Shown here: one piece after another, positions 36,818-48,613 of the stretch
Numbering within the stretch: position 1 is the stretch's first letter
Layout of the letters: every line of letters begins with the position of its first letter
Assembly: GCA_963920665.1 (NCBI GenBank)
Contig: OY987273.1
Span: 9,426,501 to 9,490,500 of the forward strand
Length of the DNA: 64,000 bases
Direction of reading: 5' to 3'
Source: Straminergon stramineum
Taxonomy: Eukaryota; Streptophyta; Bryopsida; Hypnales; Calliergonaceae
Translations under genes and position numbers: made by a program
The notes under the pieces: generated by a model
What the model was told of the DNA's origin: nothing
The model's database searches: none
The model's input: the letters and a program-made list of their open reading frames with translations, nothing else

Positions 36818-38313
36818 ATGCCTAGAGCAAAGAAGGCAGAGAAGGAAAAGCAAGTAGTACAAGAAAGGATACCAAACACGGTGGCAACTAAGGAAATTCC
36901 CTCGAATGCTTGCAAAGCATTCATAATCAAATGCATTGCGAAATTCTATGAGGTAGAAACCACTATGTCCCTTGACACAAAATATGTAAGATATCAAGAG
37001 GAGTACCCACAATAATTCAAGGCAAACATGACGCAAAGGATGTTGGATGCCTTGAACGTTCCACAATGGCACTATGAGATGGAGAAGAGGGGCTTCAACA
37101 AATGTTTGGAGAACAAGGTGCATGATGCATTGTAGAACATTGATGTGGTCCTAGTCAAATATAGCAAGCAACACCATGCAAATGATGAAGCATTTGAGCA
37201 AGTCATTCTCAAAGCTCAATTGTTTATTGGCTGGTACTTTCCATTTGCGAAGAGGCGAAATAGGCAAGGGTCATTGGGTTGGTGGACTAGGGATGAGGGA
37301 CTTGCTGAATTAGATAGGGGTAGACACCATCTCATAGCACTTCTAGACACGGCACAGTTGATTTTCCAAGATGGCGTAATCATGAAGGGCGATATGCAAT
37401 GATTCAGAGGGTCCGAATCAAAGGATGTCAAGGGATAGCTCCGTCATGGGAGTTTGCGGCAAAGATATCCAACCACCACACCACCCAACCTTAGCTTGCA
37501 AAGATGGAACACCAAAATGAATCAATGGCAGTGAGGATTCTACATTGTGGAGTTATACAGTTTGTTGCTATTCATGCAAGAACGAATGAAAGGTATTCAT
37601 ATTGGTGGAATGGTGGAACACTTTGATAGATGATGAACATGGATAATGATTATCGAGACAACATATATGTTCAATTGCAATATTCCAATCCAACAGAGTC
37701 AGATGTGATTAAGGCTTACCATCTTGTTCGGTTTTGGAAGAAGTGCATTGAGCTTGCTTGGGTGTTGGTACACATCATGAATGCAGTGCATGTTGTTGGA
37801 CATCTACACAATGATATTTTTCCAAACAACATCATGTTCCATTTTTGTGACGATGAGTCACGTTTGCATATTGGAATTTGCAATTGGAGCATGACAACTG
37901 TAGCTACCAAACCAATGAAATCCTTGTATACATTTACATCTGCAAATGAAATGAATAAAGCTTTGACAAAGAGGTGGTAGGTGGATCTAAGCATTCCATA
38001 TTTGCATAGAAGAGACATGGATGTGGAAATCATTCCACGTTCATCACGTGCATCGGAGAAATATGCGATTGGTAAAATTGCTCAAAAGATTAACAAGCAA
38101 TGCATGTTAGAGGACTAAAACAAGGTGCAACGGAAAACAAATGCAATGGCTATGTTTAGCCACCACCAATTGGGAATTATGTTTCACCAATACTTGGACC
38201 AACTTTGCCAAAGAGGCGATGGTTATCGGGGTGGTTTGGCCCACATCATCAATTGGTTCATAGGGCAGTTCAATTGGCCTATGTCAAATGAACACTTCCG
38301 ACATTCATATTAG
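36818..38313 (+). pseudogene. Protein kinase-like protein, broken
   Basis: ATG at 36818 (MPRAKKAEKEKQ, basic). The frame runs to 37402 with stops after EYPQ and HDAL, including a W/R-rich segment (LGWWTRDEGLAELDRGRHHLIALLD). After a frameshift, about 37535-38313 is one frame: IQFVAIHARTNERYSYWWNGGTL (hinge-like), AWVLVHIMNAVHVVGHLHNDIFPNNIMFHF split here, with H-N-D-x4-N in the place of the kinase catalytic loop HRD-x4-N, then LHIGICNWSM, where CNW stands for DFG. Stops at 37978 (TAG) and 38116 (TAA). Loss of the DFG Asp suggests the family was already divergent or that this copy decayed. Kinase ancestry is moderately sure, function unknown. Confidence 0.5.
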
Positions 38314-39700
38314 TAATAGAGTGCAAGAGAGCACTATATAGAGCTTTAGAAATATTTTTTAAATGTAGAGCTTTGGATTTATGCGTGTAAATTGCTTAGT
38401 ACATATGCACCTCTACTCCTCTAGAATATGCCAATATATGTGAAATTGGACATACATTTTGAATAGTCCAATGTATTTGAATTGCTAAATAATGAATGAA
38501 CACCAATTTTTGTCATATGAAGTATATCTTTTGTTTGATGCAAAGTGCAAAATTTCTTCTTGAATGTACATAGATATTGAGTTGGCAAGCTTGTGTGAGG
38601 AATTGTTAATTACATAATTGTATGATGTATGGGTGTAAAATTTTAGCGTTGTCCAATTTTATTTGGAAAGAGCCTTGAAAAAAGATGGTTTCATTTACAA
38701 TATGAAATTGCTTGGACCCTCTTAGAAGTTGTGTCCGAACGATTTCATTGATATTTGAATTATAGTGACAAACCCCTTCAACAATTGTGATTTTCATTTT
38801 TTAGTGTTTATACTTATAATGTATCAACTATCAAGAGACCTAAATTCTTGACGATGAAGGATTTTAAAGTAATTTACAAAGAAAATTTATTTGAAAAAGG
38901 GAGTTGTACCTTATTTACCGGAAATCCTCAAAATCAAGCATTCCTCTTTCTTGCTTTCATCATGTAATTTTGAGATTCAATTGTCCTTCACTTTCTTTTT
39001 TAAGAATACTTCCCTTGTGTACATGATTGTATTTCTTAACCGCTAAATGCCCAAGGCACCAAATTCTAGTGTTTCAAAAACTTTGAAGTTAAGTGGAACC
39101 CAACCAAATTGTTATTATTATTAGTTTAAATTTTTGGAGAAATCTTTTTGAAGTCTACTTTTAGGTTCAAAAAGCCAATTTTGAAAATGAAGGATTATGA
39201 TTTTTCTATTCAAGATTTTGTGCAAGGATGCCCATTGCAATCTTTAGCTCCTAGAGTGTTGAGGGCTCTTGGAAATGAGCCTCAAATACACTAGATATTG
39301 GAGGAAAAATCACATTAGAAATTCATTTAAGAAAATCGTAGAATAGATTTTGAAAAACCTTAAAGTAATTGAGGTTGTGCATGCTAAGCCCTATAACCTC
39401 ATACTTTTTTAGTGACCAACTTTTTAGAGTTGACATGCAAAAAGAGAATTGAAAAAATTTCATACTTTTAACACCCTTATGATCAAACACTACAATCTTT
39501 CAATTTGTAAGTGATATTGTAATTTTTGTTTTCCTAAAGGATGTTTAATATGTCTAGTTTGAATTTGTATGGTTACAATTCAAAATAAATTGGTATAACT
39601 TATGAAAATGTTGACTTTTTGTTCAATTTTGAACAAATTTCAAGAAGGTCCAAATAGGCCTTGGGTATTTAGGGGTTAAAAAGCAAAATTCTACTGTTAT
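38314..39700. other. AT-rich spacer inside the hAT-like element
   Basis: No protein-like frame and no repeat I could resolve. Confidence 0.4.
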
Positions 39701-39704
39701 TTGT

Positions 39705-40198
39705 GAAGTGTACGGCCTTGCAAACAGCCAAGCAAACTTGCGGATGAGTTGGCGAATGGTCTTCCGGAGGTGCAAACCGCCATGTGGATGAACAACGAGA
39801 CCCACGGATGATTTGATGGACGGTTGGACGGATTTGCGGATGCACTCTTGAAGTTGTGGACGACATCGTGGACAAACGAGGCAGTCGAGCGATGGGGTGG
39901 TCGGGTGTGATTGTTCGGGCAGATGGCCAATTGGATTCGTAGACGGGGAGGTGAATGAAGTAATCAACTGTCGAACAGTCTTCGGGATCTACAAATGGGC
40001 TGTGCAAATGGCAAACAACGTCGCGGATGGATTTGTGGATAGGCTGGCAAGTGGACGGTGTTGCAAATACGATATGAGAATTACCCCCCCTACTAAAAAA
40101 CCCAAAATTGAATGTCACAAGAGGTCTCAGGAGATCGCATCTGTGGACGTCAGACGGCCGAACACTCATGGCTACATCCGGACATCCTATCAACCCTG
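39705..40198. repeat. GC-rich patch 5 (right subterminal)
   Basis: GTTGGCGAATGGTCTTCCGG, GATGGACGGTTGGACGGATT, GCGGATGGATTTGTGGATAG and similar. It runs up to the right terminal CAACCCTG. Open frames on both strands (for example 40226-39669) reflect composition. Confidence 0.6.
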
Positions 40199-40519
40199 AA
40201 TTTAACGAATAAAGCCTTAAAGCCAATCTTCACAAGAGAGAGATAGTTTAGAATTTTTTTAGAAATGCTAATATAGTAGTAGATTCATGAATATAGTGAC
40301 ATCACAATTTTGGTGAAGGAATTCCGAGATGATCTGTTTTTCTAAAAGGAATATCAATCTAGTCTATGTATCCACTTTGTATTGTTGGTGCGTAATCACC
40401 ACCCAACTCACATCGAAAGCACATTCATTGTGGTAGTACACAACTCACTACAATGAAACATGGTAAAAAAACCACACTCAAAATTAAGTTGTATTAGCCT
40501 ACTACAATTGCAATTAACA

Positions 40520-40655
40520 ATTCTTGCAATTTTTTACTGCAACTTTTGGAATCCTAGGGCACATAATATATCATTGGAAAGGTTTTGAAAATACCCAATG
40601 AGAAGATATATTATATACCCCAACATTCCAAAAATTACAGTAAAAATTGCAAAAA
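40520..40655. mobile_element. Fold-back element, copy 1
   Basis: Left arm TTGCAATTTTTTACTGCAAC... and right arm ...ACAGTAAAAATTGCAAAAA pair over about 50 nt with several mismatches, around TAATATATCATTGGAAAGG. A related fold-back is at 56288-56426. Confidence 0.6.
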
Positions 40656-41172
40656 CCAACCAAACCACCTTAAGGTACCATTTTGGGGGTTAGGTGCAGC
40701 TACCTTTGGAAGGTCAATCAAATTTGACTAGCCTTCTATAGGTAGCTCTAGCCACTATGAACCACCATATTGGTTCACTATTTAAAAACCCAAAAATATA
40801 AACATTAGGCATGAATTTACAAATCTGGAAGTGTTAATACTCTAGATTAAGCCATAACCATCAATTAGGGAGTTTTCTGCCAAATAGCAATGGAAACTTC
40901 ATGAGGTTAGGGCAAGATGCTAGAAAATGCAATTAGGAGGAAATTAGGGGAAATTCTAGGGAAAAAATGGGGAGTTAAAATTAAAAAGAGGTTAAGCAAG
41001 ATTTGGTAGAGTAACAAAATTAGGCTAACAGTAAAATGATGAGAAAATGAACACAAAAAATGAAAAATGAAAATGAAAACAAAAGACTAGAAGTAGGAAA
41101 TGAAACTAAAAGTAAATTCAAAATCATAAAAATAATAAATTAAAAAAACACAAAAGAGGTTAGTTAAACTAA

Positions 41173-41401
41173 AACTATGACTAAAACACTAATATAGTGG
41201 ATAAAACACTAAAATAGTGCTAGAAACACTAAAATAGGATTTTTCAGTAAGTTAGAGGGTTTTACAGTAATTTAGGGGGTGGAACACTAAAATAGCGCAA
41301 TTTACACTAAATTAGCGTATTTTCAGTAACCTAGTGCGATTTGCACTAATTTGGCGCATTTTGCACCAAATTAGCGGATTAACAGTGAATTAGTGTAGGA
41401 T
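41173..41401. repeat. Degenerate tandem repeat, ACACTAAAATAGYG unit
   Basis: About ten units near 20-24 nt each, built on CACTAAAATAGTG / CACTAAATTAGCG, often self-complementary. Confidence 0.7.
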
Positions 41402-41744
41402 GAAAGTAGTTTAGAAAATTAATCCATTAGAAAGTTGGATATAGGCAAAATTAGGGTTTGGAGCCCTCTCTCTCTCAACTCTCTCAACTTTTGTGTGAAC
41501 TTGGGATGTGTGTGTGTTTTGAGAGGAGGGTTGTGAATTATGAGCTTTGAAGCATGAATTGCAAAAGAGTAGGGTAGGGGAAGATTAGGACAATTTGTCG
41601 AGTAAGTTTCACCATTTCTTTTGAAAAAAAATGGGTGAAAAATGAAGGGGTGTGAGGTCAGATGGGAAAGTGCTTGGGAAGGGGGAAAAAATGTGACTTG
41701 AGATTGAACGGTCAACTTTGAGGGCTGATTACGGGAGCGTGGAT

Positions 41745-42025
41745 AATCGGATGAAGCTGAAATTTGGAGGGATGGAGCACATTGAAGTTAACTTTCTGAA
41801 AAGTTATGGCTCGCCCAATTCGGAGCCAAAACGCGACAGTGGTGGACGATTTTGTGCGGGGAGGTTGGCTGCCGCAACAATGGAGGACTGCCAACATCAG
41901 CGGGCAATAGCGGGAGAACAACATGACGGAATCAACTGAAATTTGGAGGGCTGGTGAACCTTGAAGTTGGCTTTCCAGAAAGTCTAAGATCAATCCATTT
42001 GGAGAAAGGACGAGAAAATGGCGGC
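41745..42025. repeat. Tandem duplication, about 180-bp period
   Basis: CTGAAATTTGGAGGG occurs at about 41757 and 41937. Each is followed by GAAGTTxxCTTTC(T/C)xGAAAAGT-like and CCAATT(C/T)GGAG-like words. Moderately GC-rich; frames within are composition-driven. Confidence 0.55.
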
Positions 42026-42099
42026 TGTTTTGGTGGAAGAGGGTTTGCTACCCTTTGGAGGAGGCAAAATTTGAGGTTTTTTGTGTAATCCTTTACAAT

Positions 42100-43900
42100 T
42101 TTAGTGGAATCATTGCAATTTTAATTGCACCTTGCTAAGAAGATGTTGCAAGTGTAATGGTTGTTGAGTGAGGATGGTGGTGTGATTGCAATTGCATAAA
42201 TGTGAATCTCAATTTTTAGGGTTTGGGTGAGATGTGATGTGCTGTGATTAGTACTTAGAATCACATTTAGGTCATTTTGAGCCCCAAATGGCACATTTGA
42301 GGTAGATTTTGACATACAAAGTTGCTATAATCTATTTGAGTGCTTAATTGAATGATAGTAGGTTGTTAGGGAGTGTATTTGGTGATGTGAGATGGGTTGC
42401 CCCCTTCTTATTTAGAATTATTTAGGTCAAAATTCACCCAAGAATCTCATTGTTGGATTCCATTGCTTGGAAGGCAATCTAGGTAGGTGTTCTATACACT
42501 CCCCGCCGGCCAACTCTAGGGGGTTTCTTCACCTTGCAGTGGAAAAGCCTCATAGCTACCCTCGAAAGTGGTACCCATAGTAGTGTTCCAATTTTTTTTG
42601 GAATCACAAATTATTGTTATTGTGTCCATAATAATGCCACACTATTAGTGTTTGAAGGAAATATGAATGTCAATGTGTTTTTGGTACCATATTTAGTGTA
42701 GGTGGCACTTAACTGGCTTGCATCCATTGCAAGTAGTAAGCATCCACTTCCTTGACTATCCTAAGGTACTATTTTTGGAGCTACCCTTAGAGTGTTAGTC
42801 AGATTCAACTAGACCTCTAAGTGTTGCTCCAAAAGTAGTATCCTATAGTAGGCTCCTATATTTTTTTAATTGCGAGTTTCACAAAGGCCATAGTGGTGGC
42901 ATGCTTCAATTGAAGGGAATATGAAATGCTTTGTTTTTGTAAAGGAATTGTCAATGTGTTGACAATTTGTGGTTGATGTTGGTGGTGCATGGCTATTGTG
43001 CATCCAACGTGCATTTCATGCAAGCGGCGAAAGTGGTGAGCACTTGCTTGAACAAACCACTATAGGTTAATTCTTTTAGGAGGTAGATGGAACTACCTTT
43101 GGAAGGTAAGTCGGATCTTACTTCCCATCCAAAAGAAGCTCCAACTACCCCTAAAAGAGGCACCCTTGTATGGGGTTAATATTTGAGAATGTCACTGTGG
43201 TCATGGTGACACTACAAGTTTCGTGGAGGTAAAGACGAATTCTTCAACTTTGGGGTACATCAGATTTTGTTGACTCCAAGCAATTAGGTTGTTTCAATGC
43301 AAGTGGTGTGCAATCACCACACAAGCAACTCTTAATGAGGAACTTTAATAATAGCTTGAGTCTAAATCATTGATTGTCTTGATGTCCTTGGTGCTCATAT
43401 TGCATGTGGTATTTAAATGTCATTTGTTAGAAATTAGCATATACCACCTTTTGTTCATAGAAATTGGCCCAAGATGAAGGGTAGCTAATAATGACAAAAA
43501 AGATCCACACAAATTAGAATGGATTATTTAAATTTGATTATAATTATTCTATCTCAAATATCTGTTTTTATTGCTTTCGATGATTAATACAACTTCTTTG
43601 TAAGTCAGAAACATTATTTTAAAAATAGATGCTTCATGTATATTATTTATTGCAATCCCCATTGTTTATTAAATTATTGTCATGTATGGTTTGATTTGCA
43701 GCTTCAAAAAACACATTTTCACACTAGTAGGGCTACTTCTTCAAAGGGCCTAGTGCAATTGTTAGTGCTTAGGAGGCAAGAGGCCCTCCTTTGCCTATGA
43801 CTCCTATAGATGCCAATATTGAGACGTTAGGCGATTCTTTGTAAGAAAAAAAAATTTGGTAAGCATCAGAGACAATCTAAATACTTGCAATCATGTTTGT
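42100..43900. other. Region C upstream DNA
   Basis: No gene called. It holds hairpins at 42755-42849 and 43071-43160. It could be intron or 5' flank of the broken gene that follows. Confidence 0.3.
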
Positions 43901-43942
43901 GATTGTTTGGAGGAACCACATCTTAGTTGGCTTAGTATTCAA

Positions 43943-46500
43943 ATGACACGCAAACATAGGCAACCGATCCTTTTCTTCTAAGAGTTCTAACACAGAGTAT
44001 AATTTTGATAAGTCAATATCAATTTTAGTATCTAATCCATACTTTGAAGACACTTGTGATTTTGCTTGTAGTTTTGACAATGGATCTATCTTGGCACTTT
44101 ATAGTAGACTACATGTGTTGAACACGAAGAGAAATATTGAATTGGTCATGCAGTTGATGCGTGACATTAATAAGTCACATACTAATTTGACTTTGGGTAA
44201 TGGTAATTGTATCTTTGAACTTTATGATTGTGTTAGAATTGTTATACAAAACATTTACTAAGAATTATTGTCCGAATTGCAGATTTAGAGAAGAATTCCA
44301 TATAAAGACAAATTTGGTTCATACCTTGTATTGGGTCCAAAAATGAGGCCTCATGCTCAAAGAGTGGTTTAGTAATATTCTTAGGCCCATAGGAAGTGAA
44401 GTGATGTGGTTCCAAGACTATAGGGTAGATTTGGTATTCAATGCCAATGGAAGTCTTTAGGGTGAGATATGAAAATAGTATTTATGTCATCTCATTTAAT
44501 TGTGATGTTGTATTTGATTTGATGTCTTAAATTTTTTCTAGACTAAAATGGAATTTGTTTTCAACAACAAAAGATAGCACTAGCAATAGATGTTGCAATC
44601 CAAAAGTAAAATGAAGTGACATTGTTTCGGGAGAAGAGTGATTTTGGAGTTGCAAATGCCATGAAGGTGCAAACTAAAGACAAGGTCACAAAGTTGTATG
44701 TGAAGATTATTGTACTTGAGGTGGCCAATCCTACTCATGGTCCTAATTTCGTTGACGAGGTAAGTATAGGTTTGAATACAATGAATTCCTTGTTGTTGTT
44801 GTATTACAAATTTGATATTTCTTATGAAAGAGTTTCTTGTTGTCTTCTAGGTGGTCTGAAGAATTCTCTTTCGGTATGATCATTTGCCTTAGCACTCTAA
44901 CAAGTCCTTTGTATATGAATTAGTCTTTACATTGTGAATTATAATTTGTGGTTGGAGTTGGTGATTCACTTAGATTACTATATAAAATGAAGTAAGGGAC
45001 CAAGATTCAGGGTACCTAGAGATACTTTTAGAACCTTAGTCAGATCTGACTCAAGTTCTAAAGGTACCTTTAGGTATCCCGGAAATTCAGTCTCAATTCT
45101 TTCCATCTTTTTTTAGTTTCTAAGATGTTTTAATGGTTTTAAGAGACTATTTCCAAAATATTTCCTTATTGAAGTATTTCCATTGTTGTGAATATTCTTG
45201 GTCTTTATTTATCACATATAATATTATATAGGAATTCTTTTGCCGTGCTTTTGAAGTTCCAAAATTGTCTCTAATGATTATTTTTTTTTCTTGTTATTGC
45301 TTCAAGCTTGAATTTGAAGCAAAAGGTGCAATCTCGGAAAGATTTCTTTTTGTTCTTGTCCACATGGTTGGACCGTAATTCAACAAAGTACATGTATATT
45401 TCAAACTAGCTGTGCACCTTCACAAATTTTCATCTCCATGGAGGGTGGTACTTGGATTGCATTGACACCTTTACTCATCCATTGGACGTAGAGCTATGGA
45501 AATTGTTTGATGGCCTTGGTGCTATTGACTTCGAGATTGATGACTTTGCACAACTCATACAAATACAAAAAAGAAGAGCCATCGTAAGAAGAGACACTAA
45601 AGATAAGAAGAAATAAGCTTGGGTTCTGAATATCTTGATCATGAAGGGAAAAAAAGAAGTGGAGTGATTGACAAAATTGGTAGACAAGGAGAAGGAAGAG
45701 AAGGCCAAAATAAATCCAATAGTGGTGGCTCAGTTCCATCATCTTCTATAGTAGACTAAGGCTCTCAAATTCAAGGTGAATCTGAAAGTCAAGTAAAGAG
45801 GAAGGTGACACTCTCATAGTTGACAAAAGACATGATTGTTCATAGGACACAATTTATTGTTCTCGGTGAAGATGAGGTGGACAACACTGAAGAATTAATC
45901 CTCATTCAACATCTCTATAGAAGACCTTATGGAAAACATGGAGACTAAGACACCAACATGGTACACCAAGGTGATGGAATTCTTGAAGGAGGTAAGTGTT
46001 TTGGATTCTAAATTGCAAATTCATTTACAAGGTCAAAAACATGAACATCATGTAGGTTGTTTCTTGATTTTTTTAATTACTGTATGTTTGAAGTTGTTGG
46101 TAGGGAAGTCTTGCATGTATAACGGTGTAATAAAACTAGAGTCTGGCAGTCAATGTCAAGATTTGTAACTACCAAGAGAATTTGCTCAAGTTGAAGGTGT
46201 CTTATCCACTAAATGTAGTGTTGTCATGGAATTCAGATGAAGAGTACATCATCAATCGGTGTTTAGTTTTGGAGACATGCATATGCATGACCATGGCTGC
46301 ACGATAGTGTTTTACTCATGGTTTGCCAATTTGAAGAGCAATATTGTCAGATTGTCTCAGACATATAAAATGGTGAAGGAGTAGATGGATATGAATCGTC
46401 TCTACCTCCCCTTGATAGTGGACGTCACTACCATGATAAGTTTTTTTGACTTCTTCAAGATTCATATGTTCATCTTCATTATGTTTGGATTCGTGTGTTT
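43943..46500 (+). pseudogene. Region C: broken multi-exon gene, family unknown
   Basis: Protein-like plus-strand pieces: 43943-44371 (SNTEYNFDKSISILVSNPYFE; MQLMRDINKSHTNLTLGNGN; IPYKDKFGSYLVLGPKMRPH); a frameshifted 44364-44460 (FSNILRPIGSEVMWFQDYRV); 44616-44879 (SDFGVANAMKV, TKLYVKIIVLEVANPTHGPN); 45480-45615 (DVELWKLFDGLGAIDFEIDD); and 46.2-46.47 kb (NLKSNIVRLSQTYKMVKE). They line up in one direction with stops and likely introns. I do not recognise the family. The layout (gene pieces with repeated hairpins in between) recalls elements A and B. Confidence 0.35.
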
Positions 46501-46923
46501 TCTGGCTACATTTTAAACATGTTAAATTTTCCTTTGTACTTTTGCATTGCATAATTGCTATCAAAATCAAGTACAATCGGTTATTGCAATGAAGATTTTT
46601 ATAACTGGTTTGTACATGACTTAAATTTTGGTAAAATGAACCTACATTTCTAGAAGAAAAAAAATTACCTACACCCATGGTCATAGGTCCCTCATTCATT
46701 TTTCTCCCAAAAGAAGTTCCTACTCACAAGCTCACCTACTAGCAACTTTGTTTGCAATGCAAAGAAGCTAAGTGAATTGGCAATACACTAAGTCAATTTT
46801 TGATAATTTCTTGTGCAATGAAGAAATCTTTTATTGGCTATGCCATTTGGATAGAGAATATGGCATTGACTCTTCTAATTCTGAAAGTCCAAGTCCTATC
46901 TACAATTGCATTCACACTACATA

Positions 46924-47210
46924 CACTAGAAGAAAACTACGTTTTACTTGATACAGACTAGGTTGTACTCAACAAAAAAGTAAAGAATTGATTTTGTTGA
47001 GGTTTCCCTTTGTAACCCAAAATTTTTCATTTTAACACAAAATTTTGCATTTTACTTATCAAATTATATGTTGAAGTGTTGAAACACAAAATTTTGAGTT
47101 ACAAAAGGAGAACTCAACAAAACCGATTCTATACTTTTTTGTTGAATACAACCTAGTTTCTATCAAGTGAAAAGCAAATTTGACAAGTAAAATTCAATTT
47201 TCTTTTAGTG
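46924..47210. mobile_element. CACTA-type MITE
   Basis: Ends CACTAGAAGAAAAC and, at the right, TTTTCTTTTAGTG. Arms of about 140 nt are near-complementary. ATA flanks both sides (46921-46923 and 47211-47213), the 3-bp duplication expected for CACTA elements. No ORF. Its terminal word matches the MITE at 19171-19340. Confidence 0.8.
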
Positions 47211-47350
47211 ATAACACACTCATTCACACTACACAATAAGTTTGAAGATGAGTTAGAATGCCATGAAATAAAATTTGCACGATTAATGTAGTAAACTAGC
47301 ATCTCTAGAAAAAGGATCTTTTTTGAATTTATTGCAAAAAATTTCACCTA

Positions 47351-47523
47351 GTCTAGACAATGTAGGATGTCTAAGTTATGTAAGTCTAACCTATGTAAAT
47401 TGACGCTATGTAAATAAGTTTAACCTACTTAAATCTACACTATGTAAAAAAGACTAATCTACATAAGTCTACGCTATATAAGTCTAAACAATGTAAATCT
47501 AACATATACAAGTCTAAACTATT
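47351..47523. repeat. Minisatellite, TATGTAAGTCTAAC unit
   Basis: About nine degenerate units of 16-20 nt built on CTATGTAAGTCTAA, with variants such as CTATATAAGTCTAA and CAATGTAAATCTAA. Confidence 0.75.
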
Positions 47524-47529
47524 TCACAA

Positions 47530-48600
47530 AACTCCAACTTATAACTTGATATGCAAGCAATTTAAAAAAGGGAAAAAAAGAAAAAACTTAAAATTTTATT
47601 TTAAAATTAAAAATTGAGAGGGGTCCAACTAATCAAATCCCCCCATTCAACTAGTCAAATCCCCTATGTGACTAAGGTAAAACAAGGAAATTGATAATGC
47701 TTATAAAATTTATTTTTCCATTCAAATTTCAAAATTTTTACCAACTTACAATTAACTAATGTAAATAGTTTCAATACTTACTCGTCCCATAAATCACCTT
47801 TATCAATTTTAACAATATTTATTTTTATTTAAACATTTTTGTTTAATTTCCCCACTATCAATATTGATGTTTGCCTAAAACAAAGCCTGACAATCTCTCC
47901 ATTCTTCCTTGAAATCCAAACAATGAAAAGTTAAGGAAATAAAAATTCACAATATATATAAGAAATAATTCAAGAAGTCATCTTATAATGTGATTTGAAA
48001 ACTCAATTTAAAAAAAAATAATTGTATGCTATATTCTATTAGTTACACAAGTGCCACAATTCAAAAGTTGATGAGGGTTTTAACAGAACATGCCCAAATT
48101 GCCCAAGCTACCTAAATTCTTTTTGATAACATGACTTTTGATCCAAGCTTCCAATTAAAATAAAAAAATTTACTTCCACTAAGGGGGTACTAGTATATGT
48201 TCACACCTTGTGTCAAAATTTTGTAGACATGCAACCAAAATTGACTTTGTAGGACCCTACTCAAGTTTTCAAGTTGGTCCTCAAGGATTACCTCAAGCAA
48301 ACTTATGACCATGGAAATCATCCCTTTCGATACCATGAAAATCATTGGCTTAAGAAAATGCAAGAGCACTCATTTTAAGTGAATCTACTGTACAAGACCT
48401 CCCCATTTCACAACAAAATTCCGAGGATGAGTAGCTGCACTTCTATCCTACACAAAAGGATTCTCTATCATTCGTCAGAGACAAAACGTCTACATCATTT
48501 ATGGGTTAAATTCAGATCAAGAGCAAAATGAAAAAGCATTTACAGTGATCTGTTTTCTCAATGTCTTCCTCTCTAGTCAAGTCGACAATAACCCAATGAG
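47530..48600. other. Noncoding DNA 3' of the C2-domain gene
   Basis: AT-rich with no ORF. The part nearest 48.6 kb may be 3' UTR of the minus-strand gene; a polyadenylation site was not assigned. Confidence 0.4.
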
Positions 48601-48613
48601 GGAATATCCACCG

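Larger units (their letters stand above)
24013..40198. mobile_element. Candidate 16.2-kb hAT-type element with cargo genes
   Basis: Left end CAGGGTTGA (24013-24021) is the reverse complement of right end TCAACCCTG (40190-40198). The flanks are AATTTAAG (24005-24012) and AATTTAAC (40199-40206): an 8-bp duplication with one difference. CAGGG ends and 8-bp duplications are hallmarks of hAT elements, and a hAT transposase lies inside. GTCCGGACGTA near the left end and GTCCGGATGTA near the right end (on its complement) are further shared subterminal words. Inside: four broken genes separated by GC-rich patches. The alternative is two unrelated elements that happen to supply matching ends. Confidence 0.6.
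40692..45082. repeat. Region C hairpins, four copies
   Basis: Imperfect hairpins at 40692-40753, 42755-42849, 43071-43160 and 45008-45082. The last is the cleanest: 36-nt arms around GTCAGATCTGAC. The arms share words such as GGTACCTTTAG, CTACCTTTGGAAGG and CTTTTAGGGGTAG. Centres vary: CAAATTTG, CAGATTCAACTAG, TCGGATCTTA, CAGATCTG. No ORF inside. They flank and interrupt the gene pieces at 43.9-46.5 kb. Confidence 0.7.

Noticed and set aside
39669..40226. 185-codon minus-strand frame
   Set aside because: Lies in a GC-rich repeat patch with overlapping frames on both strands; Pro/Ser/Arg-rich product follows from the repeat.
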